DNA of 64,000 nucleotides from Silanimonas sp. (lineage in GTDB: Bacteria > Pseudomonadota > Gammaproteobacteria > Xanthomonadales > Xanthomonadaceae). The notes beneath the pieces were generated by a model. That model had not been told where the DNA came from. It did not search any database and saw nothing but the letters and a program-made list of their open reading frames with translations. Where the stretch lies: positions 1-64,000 of the forward strand of contig NZ_JAPZQK010000012.1 in the NCBI RefSeq assembly GCF_027530345.1, written 5' to 3'. Of this stretch, positions 28,923 to 39,377 are shown in pieces (the first letter of the stretch is position 1; the number at the start of each line of letters is the position of its first letter). Both the position numbers and the translations under genes were made by a program.

Positions 28923-29996
28923 TCAGCCGATGCGCACGCGCTCGTGCACCGATTCGCCGGCGCTCTTCACCACGCGGCCGATCGGGCGCGGCGGCAGCAC
29001 AGCGGCGGTGAGCGTCGCGGAGAGCGCAGCAATCGACGCCTCCGGCACCACCAGGACGAAGCCGATGCCGCAGTTGAAGGTGCGCCACATCTCGGCGTCG
29101 GCGATAGCGCCTTCGCGCTGCAGCCATTCGAACACCGGCGGCAGGATGATCGTCGAGGCGTCGATGTCGAGGCCGAGGCCGTCGGGGATGACGCGGATGA
29201 TGTTCTCGGTGAGGCCGCCGCCGGTGATGTGCGCCATGCCGTGGATCGGCGAGTCGGCGCCCGGGAAGGCCTGCAGCAGCGACAGGATCGGCTTCACGTA
29301 AAGCTGCGTCGGCGCCATCAGCGCGTCGATCAGCGGCACGCCGCCGACCTGCACGTCGAGGCCGCCCTTGGCCGCGTCGAAGCCGGCGCGGGCCAGCACC
29401 TTGCGGATCAGCGAGTAGCCATTGCTGTGCGGGCCCGACGAGGGCAGGGCCAGCAGCACATCGCCTTCGCGTACGCGGCCGCCGTCGCGGAGTTCGCTCT
29501 TCTCCACCGCGGCCACGCAGAAACCGGCGAGGTCGTACTCGCCCGGCGCGTACATGTCGGGCATCTCGGCGGTCTCGCCACCGATCAGCGCGCAGCCCGA
29601 GAGCTCGCAGCCGCGGGCGATGCCGCCGATGACGGCCGCAGCGGTGTCGATGTGCAGCTTGCCGGTGGCGAAATAGTCGAGGAAGAACAGCGGCTCGGCG
29701 CCCTGCACCAGCACGTCGTTCACGCACATGGCCACGAGGTCGATGCCGATGGTGTCGTGGCGGTTCAGCTGCTGGGCCAGCTTCAGCTTGGTGCCCACGC
29801 CGTCGGTGCCGGAGACCAGCACCGGCTCGCGGTACTTGCCGGAGAGGTCGAACAAAGCGCCGAAGCCGCCCAGGCCGCCCATCACTTCGGGGCGGAAGCT
29901 GCGCTTCACCAGCGGCTTGATGCGTTCGACGAGGTCGTTGCCGGCGTCGATGTCGACCCCCGCGTCGCGGTAGGTCAGGGGCGTCGGGGTGCTCAC
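28923..29996 (-). CDS. purM: Phosphoribosylformylglycinamidine cyclo-ligase
   Basis: PurM closes the imidazole ring of AIR in purine synthesis using ATP. The 357-residue protein has the family's opening [37 protein letters not shown] (ATP/substrate loop), [12 protein letters not shown] and VAHITGGGL-like [14 protein letters not shown] prefer the GTG at 29996 because AAGG lies ten bases upstream; the ATG at 30017 would add seven residues (364 in all) but has no ribosome site. It is divergent from the DUF2066 gene, the order seen in Xanthomonas and Pseudomonas. Confidence 0.95.
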   Translation of the reverse strand: MSTPTPLTYRDAGVDIDAGNDLVERIKPLVKRSFRPEVMGGLGGFGALFDLSGKYREPVLVSGTDGVGTKLKLAQQLNRHDTIGIDLVAMCVNDVLVQGAEPLFFLDYFATGKLHIDTAAAVIGGIARGCELSGCALIGGETAEMPDMYAPGEYDLAGFCVAAVEKSELRDGGRVREGDVLLALPSSGPHSNGYSLIRKVLARAGFDAAKGGLDVQVGGVPLIDALMAPTQLYVKPILSLLQAFPGADSPIHGMAHITGGGLTENIIRVIPDGLGLDIDASTIILPPVFEWLQREGAIADAEMWRTFNCGIGFVLVVPEASIAALSATLTAAVLPPRPIGRVVKSAGESVHERVRIG

Positions 29997-30163
29997 GGGT
30001 GGCGGGCCTTCGGGCATCAAGCGAAGCGCGCAGTTTACCAGCCGGGGTCCGGCCGACGGTCGCCGGGGCCCCCTCGCGGCTGAACCGGCGGCGCCGCGGC
30101 CACTGCCGCGTTGGACGCTTCCGCGCGCCCTGCGGCACCATGGCGCGTCCCTCGGAGTCCACG

Positions 30164-31327
30164 ATGCACGCGTTTTCCTCCCGATCCCTCCGCACCCTCG
30201 CGCTGTCCGGCCTGCTCCTCGGGGGCGCTTTGCCCTCGGCCCACGCGCAGGCGCCGGCCGCAGGCGGAGCGCCCGTCGCGAGCCCGGCGGCCCCGGCGGA
30301 ACCCGCTGCGGCGCCCGCGCGGGAGCTCGAGTGGTACACCGCCGAAGTGCCGGTGACCTCGCAGGAGAGCCGCGAGCGCGACGCCGCACTCGGCCGCGCG
30401 CTGGCCCAAGTGCTGGTGCGGGTGAGCGGCCAGGTCGCGGCCCCGAACGATCCCGTGGCGCAGCGGGCGCTGCGCGTCGCCGAATCGATGGTGGTGGGCA
30501 CCGAATACCGCGATGTCGAGGAATTGGCCGGCGGCGTGCCGGTGCAGCGCCAGGTGCTGGCGGCCAGCTTCGACCCCGAGGCCGTGGATGCGCTGGTGGT
30601 CGCGGCCGGCCTGCCGCTGTGGGCGGGCGAGCGGCCGAAGCCGATGCTGTGGCTGGCGGTCGACGATGGCGGCGGCGCCGGCCCGCGGCTTGTTTCGGCG
30701 CAACAGATCAACGTGGTGAAGCCGCTGGCGCAGCGTGGCTTGGAGCGCGGCCTGCGCTTCCTGCTGCCCGGCGGTACCGCCGTGGAGCAACCGGCCTCCG
30801 GCAGCATCTGGGCCCTCGATGCCGCCGCGGTCGGCGTGCTGTCCAGCCGCTACGGCGCCCGCGTGCAGTTGCTCGGCAAGGTGTCCCGCGCCGGCGCCGC
30901 GGGCTGGACCAGCGAATGGCTGCTGGCGGACGGCGCCGAGGAGCTGGCGCGCTGGAGCGTCACCGACCCCAGCCCGCAGCGCGCCATCGCCGCGGGTGCG
31001 GACCGCGCGGCCGACACCCTGGCGGCGCGGCAGGCGAAGCGCGTCGAGGCCGGCAAGGCCGAGGTGCTCGAGGCCGAGATCCTGGGCATCGACAGCCAGT
31101 CCGCGTGGCTCGATCTCGCCGCCTACCTGCAGTCGCTGCCGGTGCTGCGCGGCTTCGACGTGATCGAGGCCCAGCCCGACGCGATGCGTGTCCGCCTCGA
31201 TCTCGCCGTCGACCGGACGCGCTTCGAGGCGATGCTCGCGGGTTCCGGCCATCTCGTTCCGGAAGCCACGGCGCCAGCCACGGATCCGACCCTGCCCACG
31301 CGGGTGCGCTACCGCGTGGCGCGCTGA
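30164..31327 (+). CDS. Secreted DUF2066 protein
   Basis: The 387-residue product has a signal peptide (cleavage after AHA near residue 28), an alanine/proline linker, and a DUF2066 domain beginning [25 protein letters not shown], where the family's repeat of short helices and strands starts. DUF2066 genes sit between purM and perM/hda in many gammaproteobacteria, exactly as here. Function unknown; periplasmic. I chose ATG 30164 because GGAG is six bases upstream; ATG 30140 in frame would add eight residues ahead of the signal peptide. Confidence 0.88.
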   Translation: MHAFSSRSLRTLALSGLLLGGALPSAHAQAPAAGGAPVASPAAPAEPAAAPARELEWYTAEVPVTSQESRERDAALGRALAQVLVRVSGQVAAPNDPVAQRALRVAESMVVGTEYRDVEELAGGVPVQRQVLAASFDPEAVDALVVAAGLPLWAGERPKPMLWLAVDDGGGAGPRLVSAQQINVVKPLAQRGLERGLRFLLPGGTAVEQPASGSIWALDAAAVGVLSSRYGARVQLLGKVSRAGAAGWTSEWLLADGAEELARWSVTDPSPQRAIAAGADRAADTLAARQAKRVEAGKAEVLEAEILGIDSQSAWLDLAAYLQSLPVLRGFDVIEAQPDAMRVRLDLAVDRTRFEAMLAGSGHLVPEATAPATDPTLPTRVRYRVAR

Positions 31328-31348
31328 CCCGATGCCAAGGACCGCCCG

Positions 31349-32494
31349 ATGACTGCCCCGCTGCTCTGGTTGCGCCCCTGGCTGTGGCTGGGCGGCTTCG
31401 TCGTGCTCGGCCTGCTGCTCTGGCTGCTGGGCCCCGTGTTGACGCCCTTCGCGGTCGCGGCCCTGTTGGCGTGGGTGGCCGACCCGCTGGTCTCTCGCAT
31501 CGAGCAGCGCGGGCGCTCGCGCGGAACGGCGGTCACTCTCGTGTTCCTGATGATGAGCCTGCTGGTGGTGCTCATCGTGCTGCTGTTGGTGCCGATGCTG
31601 AAGACGCAGATCGAGCAAGCGGGCGAGTGGGGCCCGAAGCTCGGCGTGTGGATCACCGGAACGGCGATTCCCTGGGTGGAGGCCCGCTTCAGCGTGTCGA
31701 TCGCCGCTTACGTCGATCCGGCGGAACTCGGCAACCTGCTGAAGGCGCACTGGCAACAGGCCGGCGGCGTCGCGGCGAACGTGATCGGGGGCCTGTCGAA
31801 ATCTGGACTCGCTTTTCTCGCGCTGGTGGCCAACCTGCTGCTCATTCCGCTGGTGACGTTCTATTTCATGCGTGACTGGCGCGGCATGATCTCGGCCGTG
31901 CACGAGCTGATTCCGCGCCCGCTGGAGCCCACGGTGGTGCGTCTCGCGCGGGAGTCCGACGACGTGCTCGGCGGGTTCCTGCGCGGCCAGGTGAGCGTGA
32001 TGATCGCGCTGGGCCTCATTTACGGCGTGGGCTTGAGCCTCATCGGTCTCGACCTCGGCTTCCTGATCGGGATGATCGCGGGCCTGCTCAGCTTCGTGCC
32101 CTACCTCGGCACGGCCATCGGGCTGGTGGCGGCGGTCATCGCCACCCTCGTCGAGCATGGCGATCTCTTCCACCTCGTCCTGGTGTGCGCGGTGTTCAGC
32201 GGCGGCCAACTCATCGAGGGCTTCGTGCTGACGCCCTGGCTGGTGGGCGACCGCATCGGCCTGCATCCGGTGGCGGTGATCTTCGCCATCATGGCCGGCG
32301 GCCAGCTGTTCGGTTTCCTCGGCATCCTGCTGGCGCTGCCGGCGGCGGCGGTGTTCATGGTGCTGCTGCGGTACGCGCATGAGCGCTACACGCAGAGCCT
32401 GCTGTACCGCGAGGACCGCGACGGCGACGGCGTTCTGGAAGGCGAGGCTGAAGGCCCGCCCGCCGACGAGGCCGGCGACACGCGTCCGGCATGA
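31349..32494 (+). CDS. AI-2E family transporter / PerM permease
   Basis: The 381-residue protein has about eight membrane helices and the family signature near the end (LVPYLGTAIG-like FVPYLGTAIGLVAAVI, and LVGDRIGLHPVAVIFAIMAGGQLFG). Members include the autoinducer-2 exporter TqsA and others of unknown substrate such as PerM, which is the usual name for the homologue beside hda. A charged tail (about 350-381) lies in the cytoplasm. Its last four bases overlap the hda start. Confidence 0.9.
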   Translation: MTAPLLWLRPWLWLGGFVVLGLLLWLLGPVLTPFAVAALLAWVADPLVSRIEQRGRSRGTAVTLVFLMMSLLVVLIVLLLVPMLKTQIEQAGEWGPKLGVWITGTAIPWVEARFSVSIAAYVDPAELGNLLKAHWQQAGGVAANVIGGLSKSGLAFLALVANLLLIPLVTFYFMRDWRGMISAVHELIPRPLEPTVVRLARESDDVLGGFLRGQVSVMIALGLIYGVGLSLIGLDLGFLIGMIAGLLSFVPYLGTAIGLVAAVIATLVEHGDLFHLVLVCAVFSGGQLIEGFVLTPWLVGDRIGLHPVAVIFAIMAGGQLFGFLGILLALPAAAVFMVLLRYAHERYTQSLLYREDRDGDGVLEGEAEGPPADEAGDTRPA

Positions 32495-33198
32495 GCGCCC
32501 AGCTGCCGCTGGCGCTGCCGGTGGGGCCGGACCAGCGCTTTGAACTGTTCGTTGGCCACGACTGGGCCGTCGAGGTCCTGCGCGCGGCTTCACGGGGCGA
32601 GCCCAGCCCGGTGGTGTCGATCGATGCCGGCCTGTTCGTCGAAGGCGCCGAAGGGAGCGGCAAGAGCCATCTGCTGTTGGCCGCGTGTCGCGAGGCGCAC
32701 GAGGCCGGACGTCGCGCACGCTACCTGCCGGTGCCGGCCTTCGCCGGTGCGCTGGGCACGATCCTCGAGGGCCTCGACGCGAACGACCTCGTGGCCCTCG
32801 ACGGCATCGAGGCCGCCTCCGCTTCACGCGAGGACTGCGAAGCCCTGTTCCACCTGCACAACCGCCTTCGCGACGCCGGCCGAACGCTGGTGTATGCCTC
32901 GCGTCTTCCGGCCGCGGACCTGGCTTGGGCGCTGCCCGACCTGCGCTCGCGCCTCGGGCAGGGCCTGCGCGTCTCGCTCGACGTCCTCGATGACGACGGG
33001 CGCCGCGAGGCGCTGCGTCGCCGCGCCGCGCGCCGCGGCCTCGAACTCGACGACGCCGTGCTCGACTGGCTGTTCCGTCGCGTCGACCGCGACCTGAAAT
33101 CGTTGACGGCGCTGCTCGATCGCCTCGACCGCGCAGCGATGGCCGCACAGCGCCGGCTGACGGTGCCCTTCGTGCGCCAAGCGCTCGATCTCGATTGA
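32491..33198 (+). CDS. hda: DnaA regulatory inactivator Hda
   Basis: Hda is an AAA+ protein that, with the sliding clamp, promotes ATP hydrolysis by DnaA and so prevents re-initiation. The 235-residue product opens with QLPLALPVGPDQRFELFV, which carries the clamp-binding QLPL, then a Walker A-like EGAEGSGKSHLLLA, VALDGIEAA (Walker B) and the lid helices. The arginine finger region is LRSRLGQGLRV. ATGA overlap with the permease gene (32491-32494) is typical of perM-hda. Confidence 0.95.
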   Translation: MSAQLPLALPVGPDQRFELFVGHDWAVEVLRAASRGEPSPVVSIDAGLFVEGAEGSGKSHLLLAACREAHEAGRRARYLPVPAFAGALGTILEGLDANDLVALDGIEAASASREDCEALFHLHNRLRDAGRTLVYASRLPAADLAWALPDLRSRLGQGLRVSLDVLDDDGRREALRRRAARRGLELDDAVLDWLFRRVDRDLKSLTALLDRLDRAAMAAQRRLTVPFVRQALDLD

Positions 33199-33238
33199 CC
33201 ATCCCGCGGCGCTCCGGCCGCGATGCAAGGGAGGCCCC

Positions 33239-33895
33239 ATGAACGTCCTCGTCTTCCTCGGTTCGCGCCGGGCGTCGTCGCCGCCGAATCCGCCACGACT
33301 TGGCGAACGCGTCGCCCGCCATCTGGTCGGCGAAGCGTCGACGTCTCTCGACGTGCAACTGATCGATCCGCTGTCCCTGCCGATCGAACCGGTGTTCCGC
33401 CCGGTGTTCACGCGTCCGGCGGCCGAGGTGCCGCCCGCGATGGCCGAGCTGCACGCGCGCATCCGTGCCGCCGACGCCTACGTGATGGTGAGCCCGGAGT
33501 ACAACCATTCGCCGAGCCCGGCACTCACCGACCTGCTGAACGCGTTCCCGAGCTCGGCCTTCGCCTTCAAGCCCAGCCTGATCGCGACGTACTCGTCCGG
33601 CCAGTGGGGCGGCACGCGGGCCGCGGTCGGTCTGCGCACGTTCCTCTCCGAACTGGGCTGCCTTCCGGTTTCGGCGATGCTGCATTACCCGCACGCGGAT
33701 CGCGTGTTCGATGCGGAAGGCCGTCCCGCCGCCGGCGAGGATGCGGCTCGATGGTCCAGCTATGCCGCGCGGGGGCTATCGCAGCTGGCGTGGTGGGCGC
33801 AGGCCGCGGCGGCCCAGCGCAAAGCGGTCGATCCGTTTGCCGCGTCGCCGCCGTTCCGGCGCCGTCCCACGGAGCGCGACGCGCCGGCGGGTTGA
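33239..33895 (+). CDS. NADPH-dependent FMN reductase-like oxidoreductase
   Basis: The 218-residue flavodoxin-like protein has the FMN phosphate loop FLGSRRASS near the start, SPEYNHSPSPALTDLLN (the typical flavin and quinone-site motif) in the middle and SSGQWGGTRAA. Relatives reduce FMN, quinones or azo compounds with NAD(P)H. AAGGGAGG precedes the ATG. A short GC stem without a T-tract lies at 33205-33222 after hda. The gene is convergent with murU and stops three bases from it. Confidence 0.85.
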   Translation: MNVLVFLGSRRASSPPNPPRLGERVARHLVGEASTSLDVQLIDPLSLPIEPVFRPVFTRPAAEVPPAMAELHARIRAADAYVMVSPEYNHSPSPALTDLLNAFPSSAFAFKPSLIATYSSGQWGGTRAAVGLRTFLSELGCLPVSAMLHYPHADRVFDAEGRPAAGEDAARWSSYAARGLSQLAWWAQAAAAQRKAVDPFAASPPFRRRPTERDAPAG

Positions 33896-33898
33896 ACC

Positions 33899-34618
33899 TC
33901 AGCGCAGGGCGGCGTCGAGGGCCGCCAGCCGCTCGGGCGTGCCGACGTCGGTCCAGCGGCCGTCGTGGTGCTGGCCGGTGATCGCGCCGCGGGCGATGGC
34001 CGCATCGAACAGCGGGCGCAGCTTGAATCGCGGCGGCGTTTCGTTGGCGCCCGGCGCGTTCCCCACGATCGCCGGCCAGGCCTCGAGGAACTCGCGGCGG
34101 TAAAGGCCGATGCCGGAGAAGGTGAGCGCCTCGGCGTCGGCGGTCGCGAGCTGCAGACGCCCGTCGTCGCGGAGGGCGAAATCGCCGCGGCCGTGGTGCT
34201 CCGGGTTCTTCACCATCACCAGGTGCGCGAGGCCCGCCGGTTCACTCGGCAGGGTCGCGAAGTCGAAATCCGTCCACACGTCCGCGGCGATGGCGAGGAA
34301 GGGGGCCTCGCCCAGCAGCGGCAGGGCGTTGAGCATGCCGCCGCCGGTTTCCAGCGGTTCCGGGCCTTCGTACACGTAGTGCAGGCGCAGACCCCAGGTA
34401 CCGCCGTCGCCCAGTGACGGTGCGAAGCGGTCGGCCAGCCAGCTGGTGTTGATCACCACCTCGCGCACCCCGAGCGCGGCGAGTTTTTCGAGGTGCCAGG
34501 CGATCAGCGGCTTGCCACCGGCAATCAGCAGGGGCTTCGGCGTGGTCTCGGTGAGCGGGCGCATGCGCTCGCCTTTGCCGGCGGCGAAGACGAGGGCGTG
34601 CGTCGGGCGGTCGGCCAT
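33899..34618 (-). CDS. murU: N-acetylmuramate alpha-1-phosphate uridylyltransferase
   Basis: MurU makes UDP-MurNAc from MurNAc-1-phosphate and thereby recycles cell-wall sugar past the MurA step, which gives intrinsic fosfomycin tolerance in pseudomonads. The 239-residue nucleotidyltransferase has the signature LVFAAGKGERMRPLTETTPKPLL near 9-31 and INTSWLADRF. It starts 12 bases after amgK, its pathway partner. The other members of the pathway (mupP, anmK, nagZ) are not in the window. Confidence 0.92.
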   Translation of the reverse strand: MADRPTHALVFAAGKGERMRPLTETTPKPLLIAGGKPLIAWHLEKLAALGVREVVINTSWLADRFAPSLGDGGTWGLRLHYVYEGPEPLETGGGMLNALPLLGEAPFLAIAADVWTDFDFATLPSEPAGLAHLVMVKNPEHHGRGDFALRDDGRLQLATADAEALTFSGIGLYRREFLEAWPAIVGNAPGANETPPRFKLRPLFDAAIARGAITGQHHDGRWTDVGTPERLAALDAALR

Positions 34619-34630
34619 GGGGATTGCGAC

Positions 34631-35656
34631 TCAGCGCGACGGCAGCGCGCCGACCTGCGGCAGCACGCGCTCCTCGATCACCGCCTGCAGGGGCTGCAGC
34701 ATCCGGTGCTTCGGGATCACGTCGAGCAGGTAGCGCACGAAGCGCGGCGCGTCGGCGAGGTACTTGGGTTTGCCATCGCGGTGGTTCAAGCGCGCGAAGA
34801 TGCCGAGCACCTTCAGATGGCGCTGCACGCCGATCAGATCCACATCGCGGCGGAAGTCGGTGAGCCCCGGCACGGGAAGGCCAGCCGCCGTCGCGCGCTC
34901 GTGGTAGCGCGCCACGCCCCAGTCCACGAGCTCGGGCGGCCAGCCGTGGAAGGCGTCCTTGAACAGCGAGAGCACGTCGTAGCTGATCGGCCCGATCACG
35001 GCGTCCTGGAAGTCCAGCACGGCGAGTCCGCCGTCGCGAAGCGGCATCAGGTTGCGCGGCATGAAGTCGCGATGCACCAGCACGCTGGGCTGCGCGAGGA
35101 TCGCGTCCATCAGCCGGCGGTAGACCAGCTCCAGAGGATCAGTGAGCGCGCAATCCAGCGCATGGCCGAGGTGCGTGCCCAGCAGCCAGTCGTCGAAGAG
35201 CTTCAGCTCGCGCGTCAGCAGGGCCTCGTCGTAGCGCGGGAAGCCCGTCGGCGCGGCGATCTTCTGCAGTGGCAGCAGCTGGTCGAGCGCGGCATCGAAC
35301 CAGGTCGTGGCGTTCGCTTCGTCGATGACCTGCAGCAGGCTCTGTGTGCCGAGATCCTCCAGAAGCAAGAAGCCGGCGTCGACCTCGCGGGCCAGCACGC
35401 GCGGGACACGCACGCCGCCGTGTTCGAGCAGGTCGCGGATCTTGAGCCAGGGCCGCACATCTTCCTTGCCGGGCGGCGCGTCCATGACGATGCGCGTCGG
35501 CTCGCCACTGCTGCGCCAGTAGCTGCGGAAGCCGGCGTCCATCGAGGCGCGTTCCAGCGTGGCCGAGGCGTCACCCAGCGCTGCACGGGCGAAGGCGAGG
35601 CGGTCGTCGGCGCGTGCGGCGTCGTCGGCCACGACGGCCGTTCCGGTGTTCGTCAT
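34631..35656 (-). CDS. amgK: N-acetylmuramate/N-acetylglucosamine kinase AmgK
   Basis: AmgK phosphorylates the anomeric carbon of MurNAc and GlcNAc. The 341-residue protein has the APH kinase fold: catalytic loop VHRDFMPRNLM and metal-binding VLDFQDAVIGP, with LLEDLGTQSLL between lobes. The pair amgK-murU is conserved in Pseudomonas and Xanthomonas, often near lptD-surA; here it is alone. The upstream gene is a small GlsB-family membrane protein. The start at 35656 gives a normal length. Confidence 0.92.
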   Translation of the reverse strand: MTNTGTAVVADDAARADDRLAFARAALGDASATLERASMDAGFRSYWRSSGEPTRIVMDAPPGKEDVRPWLKIRDLLEHGGVRVPRVLAREVDAGFLLLEDLGTQSLLQVIDEANATTWFDAALDQLLPLQKIAAPTGFPRYDEALLTRELKLFDDWLLGTHLGHALDCALTDPLELVYRRLMDAILAQPSVLVHRDFMPRNLMPLRDGGLAVLDFQDAVIGPISYDVLSLFKDAFHGWPPELVDWGVARYHERATAAGLPVPGLTDFRRDVDLIGVQRHLKVLGIFARLNHRDGKPKYLADAPRFVRYLLDVIPKHRMLQPLQAVIEERVLPQVGALPSR

Positions 35657-35660
35657 CGCG

Positions 35661-35927
35661 TCACTTGCCCTTCAGCGCCTTGACCAGCGCGAGCAGCGCC
35701 ACCGCGCCGCCCACCGCGGCGGCGAAGCGCATCCAGCGCCCGCCGACGGTGATGTCGAAGGTGTCCAGCACCCACGAGGCGCAAATGGCACCAGCCATCC
35801 CAAGCAAGGTGGTGAGGATCAGGCCAAGCTTCTGCTTGCCCGGGAAGATCCAGCGCGCCAGCAGCCCAGCGACGAAGCCCAGCAGCAGGATCTGCACCCA
35901 GCCGTAGCCGAGGAAAGCGAGGTCCAT
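35661..35927 (-). CDS. GlsB/YeaQ/YmgE family stress-response membrane protein
   Basis: The 88-residue product has three membrane helices and the family's motifs: LLLGFVAGLLARWIFPGKQKLGLILTTLLG in part (about 14-43) with GLLARWI and P-G, and a last helix with basic end. Such transglycosylase-associated proteins are induced by stress in enterobacteria and their biochemical role is unknown. It stands four bases before amgK on the same strand, so it may share its transcript. Confidence 0.85.
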   Translation of the reverse strand: MDLAFLGYGWVQILLLGFVAGLLARWIFPGKQKLGLILTTLLGMAGAICASWVLDTFDITVGGRWMRFAAAVGGAVALLALVKALKGK

Positions 35928-35946
35928 CGAACGTTCTCCCTAGAGA

Positions 35947-37440
<1,494 letters not shown>

Positions 37441-37665
37441 GGCAGGCTCCGTGGCGGCCGCGGCGGGCCGTCGTGAATGGCGTTGCGTGGATTGTAGTCG
37501 GCGGGCGGAGCGGGGGTAGGAAAATTCCTACAAGACGTCGCGCCGAACTCCTAGCCGACATCGGGCGCTCGGTCGATAACCTGACACCCGTCGGATCGCG
37601 ATGCTGTCTCCACCGCGGCACGAACCCCGCCGCGGCCCCAAGGATGACGGACACGGAGCCCCCCA
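37441..37665. promoter_or_regulatory. Divergent control region of the peptidase and comEA-like genes
   Basis: This 225-base gap holds the starts of two divergent transcripts. Its clearest element is an inverted repeat at 37516-37531. GATAAC at 37575-37580 is a weak -10-like match for the + strand, with no -35. The last 15 bases before comEA (GGAGCCCCCCAATGA) repeat the leader of pilU. Confidence 0.5.
37516..37531. promoter_or_regulatory. RcsB/LuxR-type inverted repeat upstream of the comEA-like gene
   Basis: GTAGGAA and TTCCTAC form perfect 7-base arms around AA, 135 bases before the comEA-like start. The core TAGGAAAATTCCTA is close to the RcsB box TAAGAAT-ATTCCTA and to sites of other NarL/FixJ-type response regulators. 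AT-rich sequence stands out in this GC-rich context. The regulator is not identified. Confidence 0.45.
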
Positions 37666-38016
37666 ATGAACTTCCTCAGCAAGACTTTCGCCGCGCTGCT
37701 GTTGGCCCTCGCCTTCGCCGGCACGGCCCAGGCCAACGAGCGCATCAACATCAACACCGCCGACGCCGCCACGCTGGATCGCGTGATGGACGGCGTCGGC
37801 CCCGCGAAAGCCGCGGCCATCGTCGAGCACCGCCGCGTGCACGGCCCGTTCCGCTCGATCGACCAGCTCGTCAACGTGAAGGGCATCGGCCCGGCCACGC
37901 TCGAGCTGAATCGCGCGCGGATCATGGTGGGTGGTGCACCAGCCGCGGCGCCGGGGACGGCCCGCGCGGCAACGAGCGCCCCGCGCCCCACCGCACCAGC
38001 CCCCCGGGTGCGTTGA
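37666..38016 (+). CDS. ComEA-like helix-hairpin-helix protein
   Basis: The 116-residue product has a signal peptide (cleavage after AQA near 25), then a ComEA-type double helix-hairpin-helix domain: RININTADAATLDRVMDGVGPAKAAAI and IDQLVNVKGIGPATLELNR, given in part, with the GVG and GIG turns that bind the DNA backbone. ComEA is the periplasmic DNA receptor that ratchets DNA in during natural transformation. An alanine/proline tail follows. With pilT and pilU elsewhere in the window, competence is plausible, though other com genes are not present. Confidence 0.88.
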   Translation: MNFLSKTFAALLLALAFAGTAQANERININTADAATLDRVMDGVGPAKAAAIVEHRRVHGPFRSIDQLVNVKGIGPATLELNRARIMVGGAPAAAPGTARAATSAPRPTAPAPRVR

Positions 38017-38112
38017 GGCACGGTCTCAAGGACGAGCGCGTCGCCCACGGAGAGGCGCAAGGATGAACCAGGAAGCGCTGCCCCGGACGGCGGCGTGACC
38101 GGCAAGGACGCT

Positions 38113-38151
38113 GCCCGGTGTCGCCCATGGAATGGGCGGCCGGGCCTTTTT
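38113..38151 (+). terminator. Intrinsic terminator after the comEA-like gene
   Basis: GCCCGG and CGCCCA pair with TGGGCG and CCGGGC across a short loop (38113-38145, with a small bulge), followed by CTTTTTCTT. It lies about 100 bases after the comEA-like stop on the + strand, and the HutD gene begins beyond it. Confidence 0.7.
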
Positions 38152-38223
38152 CTTCCGCCCCTTCCCGCATGGCGAGGGGCGGGCCAGACTGTCGGGGACC
38201 TGTGTTCCGATGTCGGCCCCCGC

Positions 38224-38802
38224 ATGATCGAACTGCTCCCCGCTACCACCCATCGTCGCGAGCGCTGGAAGAACGGCGGCGGCTGGACGCGCGAGATCCT
38301 GCGATTCCCGGCGGACGGCGCCTGGGACTGGCGGATCTCGGTGGCGGAAGTAGGCTGCGACGGTCCGTTTTCGCCCTTCCCCGGCTGCGAGCGCGAGATC
38401 GTCCTGATCTCGGGGCAGGGCATGGAACTGCACTTCGCCGATGGCGAGATGCATCGCCTGGTGCCGCCGCACGGTCGGCTGCGCTTCTCCGGTGAGCGGC
38501 CGCTGACGGCCCTGCTTGTGGATGGTCCGACGGTTGATTTCAACCTGATGTGGAAGCGCGACGCCATCGACGCGCAGCTGCTGCATCGTCCGATCGTCGG
38601 ATCGATGCTGTTCTTCGGCGAACCCGACGTGACCTGGGTGCTTTACGTGCTGGCCGGGCAGGTGCGCACGCCGGCCGGCGTACTCGAGGTCGGCGATGCG
38701 GCACGCATCGCCATTCCCCCCGGCGAACGGCGGGTCATCGAAGGCGGTGGTGAGGTGCTGCTGGCGAAGCTGCAACCGGCGAACCCGGCGGCCCAAGGCT
38801 AG
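38224..38802 (+). CDS. HutD/Ves family protein
   Basis: The 192-residue cupin-like protein matches HutD: MIELLPATTHRRERWKNGGG at the start, then WDWRISVAEVGCDGPFSPFPG and a HFADGEMHRL turn. HutD is found with histidine-utilisation genes in other bacteria but its reaction is unknown; none of those genes is here. The start is ATG 38224, since the family begins with this MIxLLPA motif. It lies beyond the comEA terminator, so it needs its own promoter, which I cannot place. Confidence 0.85.
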   Translation: MIELLPATTHRRERWKNGGGWTREILRFPADGAWDWRISVAEVGCDGPFSPFPGCEREIVLISGQGMELHFADGEMHRLVPPHGRLRFSGERPLTALLVDGPTVDFNLMWKRDAIDAQLLHRPIVGSMLFFGEPDVTWVLYVLAGQVRTPAGVLEVGDAARIAIPPGERRVIEGGGEVLLAKLQPANPAAQG

Positions 38803-38813
38803 GCCCTGCGGTT

Positions 38814-39308
38814 TCAGCGCACCCCGTGCGCCCGGAGATGGGCGCTGTAGGCCATGTCGTCCTCGAGGATGTGCTCGGCCAACCAAGCGATCAGGAAGCG
38901 CATCACGTCCCGGGCCAGCGCGCTGTCGCCGCTGTCGAGACGTTCGCGGAAGGCGCGAAGCTGGGCTTCGAAGTGGCGATGGCCGTGCTCGTGGTCTTCG
39001 TGCTCGACCCAATGGTGCAAGGCGAACAGGCGTTCCTCATGGCGGAAATGCAGCCGGGTGTAGGACTCCAGGCCGGCGATCACCTCGGCCAACGCGGCGG
39101 CGGACTGGCCGCGTGCGATCGTCGCGCTCAGCTGGTTGATGTAGGCCAGCAGCACGCGATGCTGGGCATCGATGCTGTCGATGCCGACCGAGAGCAGCGG
39201 CGACCACGGGATGGGCTGGCCTTTGGCGGCCATTTCGGCGAGTGCAGGCCCCATCGAGGGCAGCAGGCTGTTGGTCTTGGACGACGGGAGCGGGGCGGCG
39301 GCGGACAT
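38814..39308 (-). CDS. Hemerythrin domain protein
   Basis: The 164-residue protein is a bacterial hemerythrin: a four-helix bundle that binds a di-iron site and O2 or NO. Candidate ligands are H50 in IDAQHRVL, H87 and E91 in HFRHEERL, histidines in HEDHEHGHRHF (about 103-112) and H146/D151 in AEHILEDD. A 44-residue N-terminal extension without a signal peptide precedes the domain. No chemoreceptor or GGDEF fusion is present. I chose ATG 39308, since a longer frame would read through the palindrome at 39364-39377. Confidence 0.85.
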   Translation of the reverse strand: MSAAAPLPSSKTNSLLPSMGPALAEMAAKGQPIPWSPLLSVGIDSIDAQHRVLLAYINQLSATIARGQSAAALAEVIAGLESYTRLHFRHEERLFALHHWVEHEDHEHGHRHFEAQLRAFRERLDSGDSALARDVMRFLIAWLAEHILEDDMAYSAHLRAHGVR

Positions 39309-39363
39309 GGCAGGGGCCAGAAATCGTGTCCCGCACAGGCTGGCATTCCCGCGTTCGGGTGAT

Positions 39364-39377
39364 TTGACCGCGGTCAA
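39364..39377. promoter_or_regulatory. FNR/Anr/Dnr-like palindrome upstream of the hemerythrin gene
   Basis: TTGACCGCGGTCAA is a perfect 14-base palindrome, 55 bases before the hemerythrin ATG. FNR, Anr and Dnr bind TTGAT-N4-ATCAA; both TTGA/TCAA half-sites and their spacing match, with one change per arm. The link to an O2/NO-binding protein supports it, but the regulator gene is not in the window. Confidence 0.5.

Noticed and set aside
33205-33222. GC stem after hda as a terminator
   Set aside because: No T-tract follows and the next gene starts 17 bases later with its ribosome site.
30035-33694. Very long open frame (over 1,200 codons) antisense to DUF2066, perM, hda and the FMN reductase
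   Set aside because: It mirrors the codon phase of real genes in GC-rich DNA, is rich in Arg, His, Gln and Ala, and matches no family.
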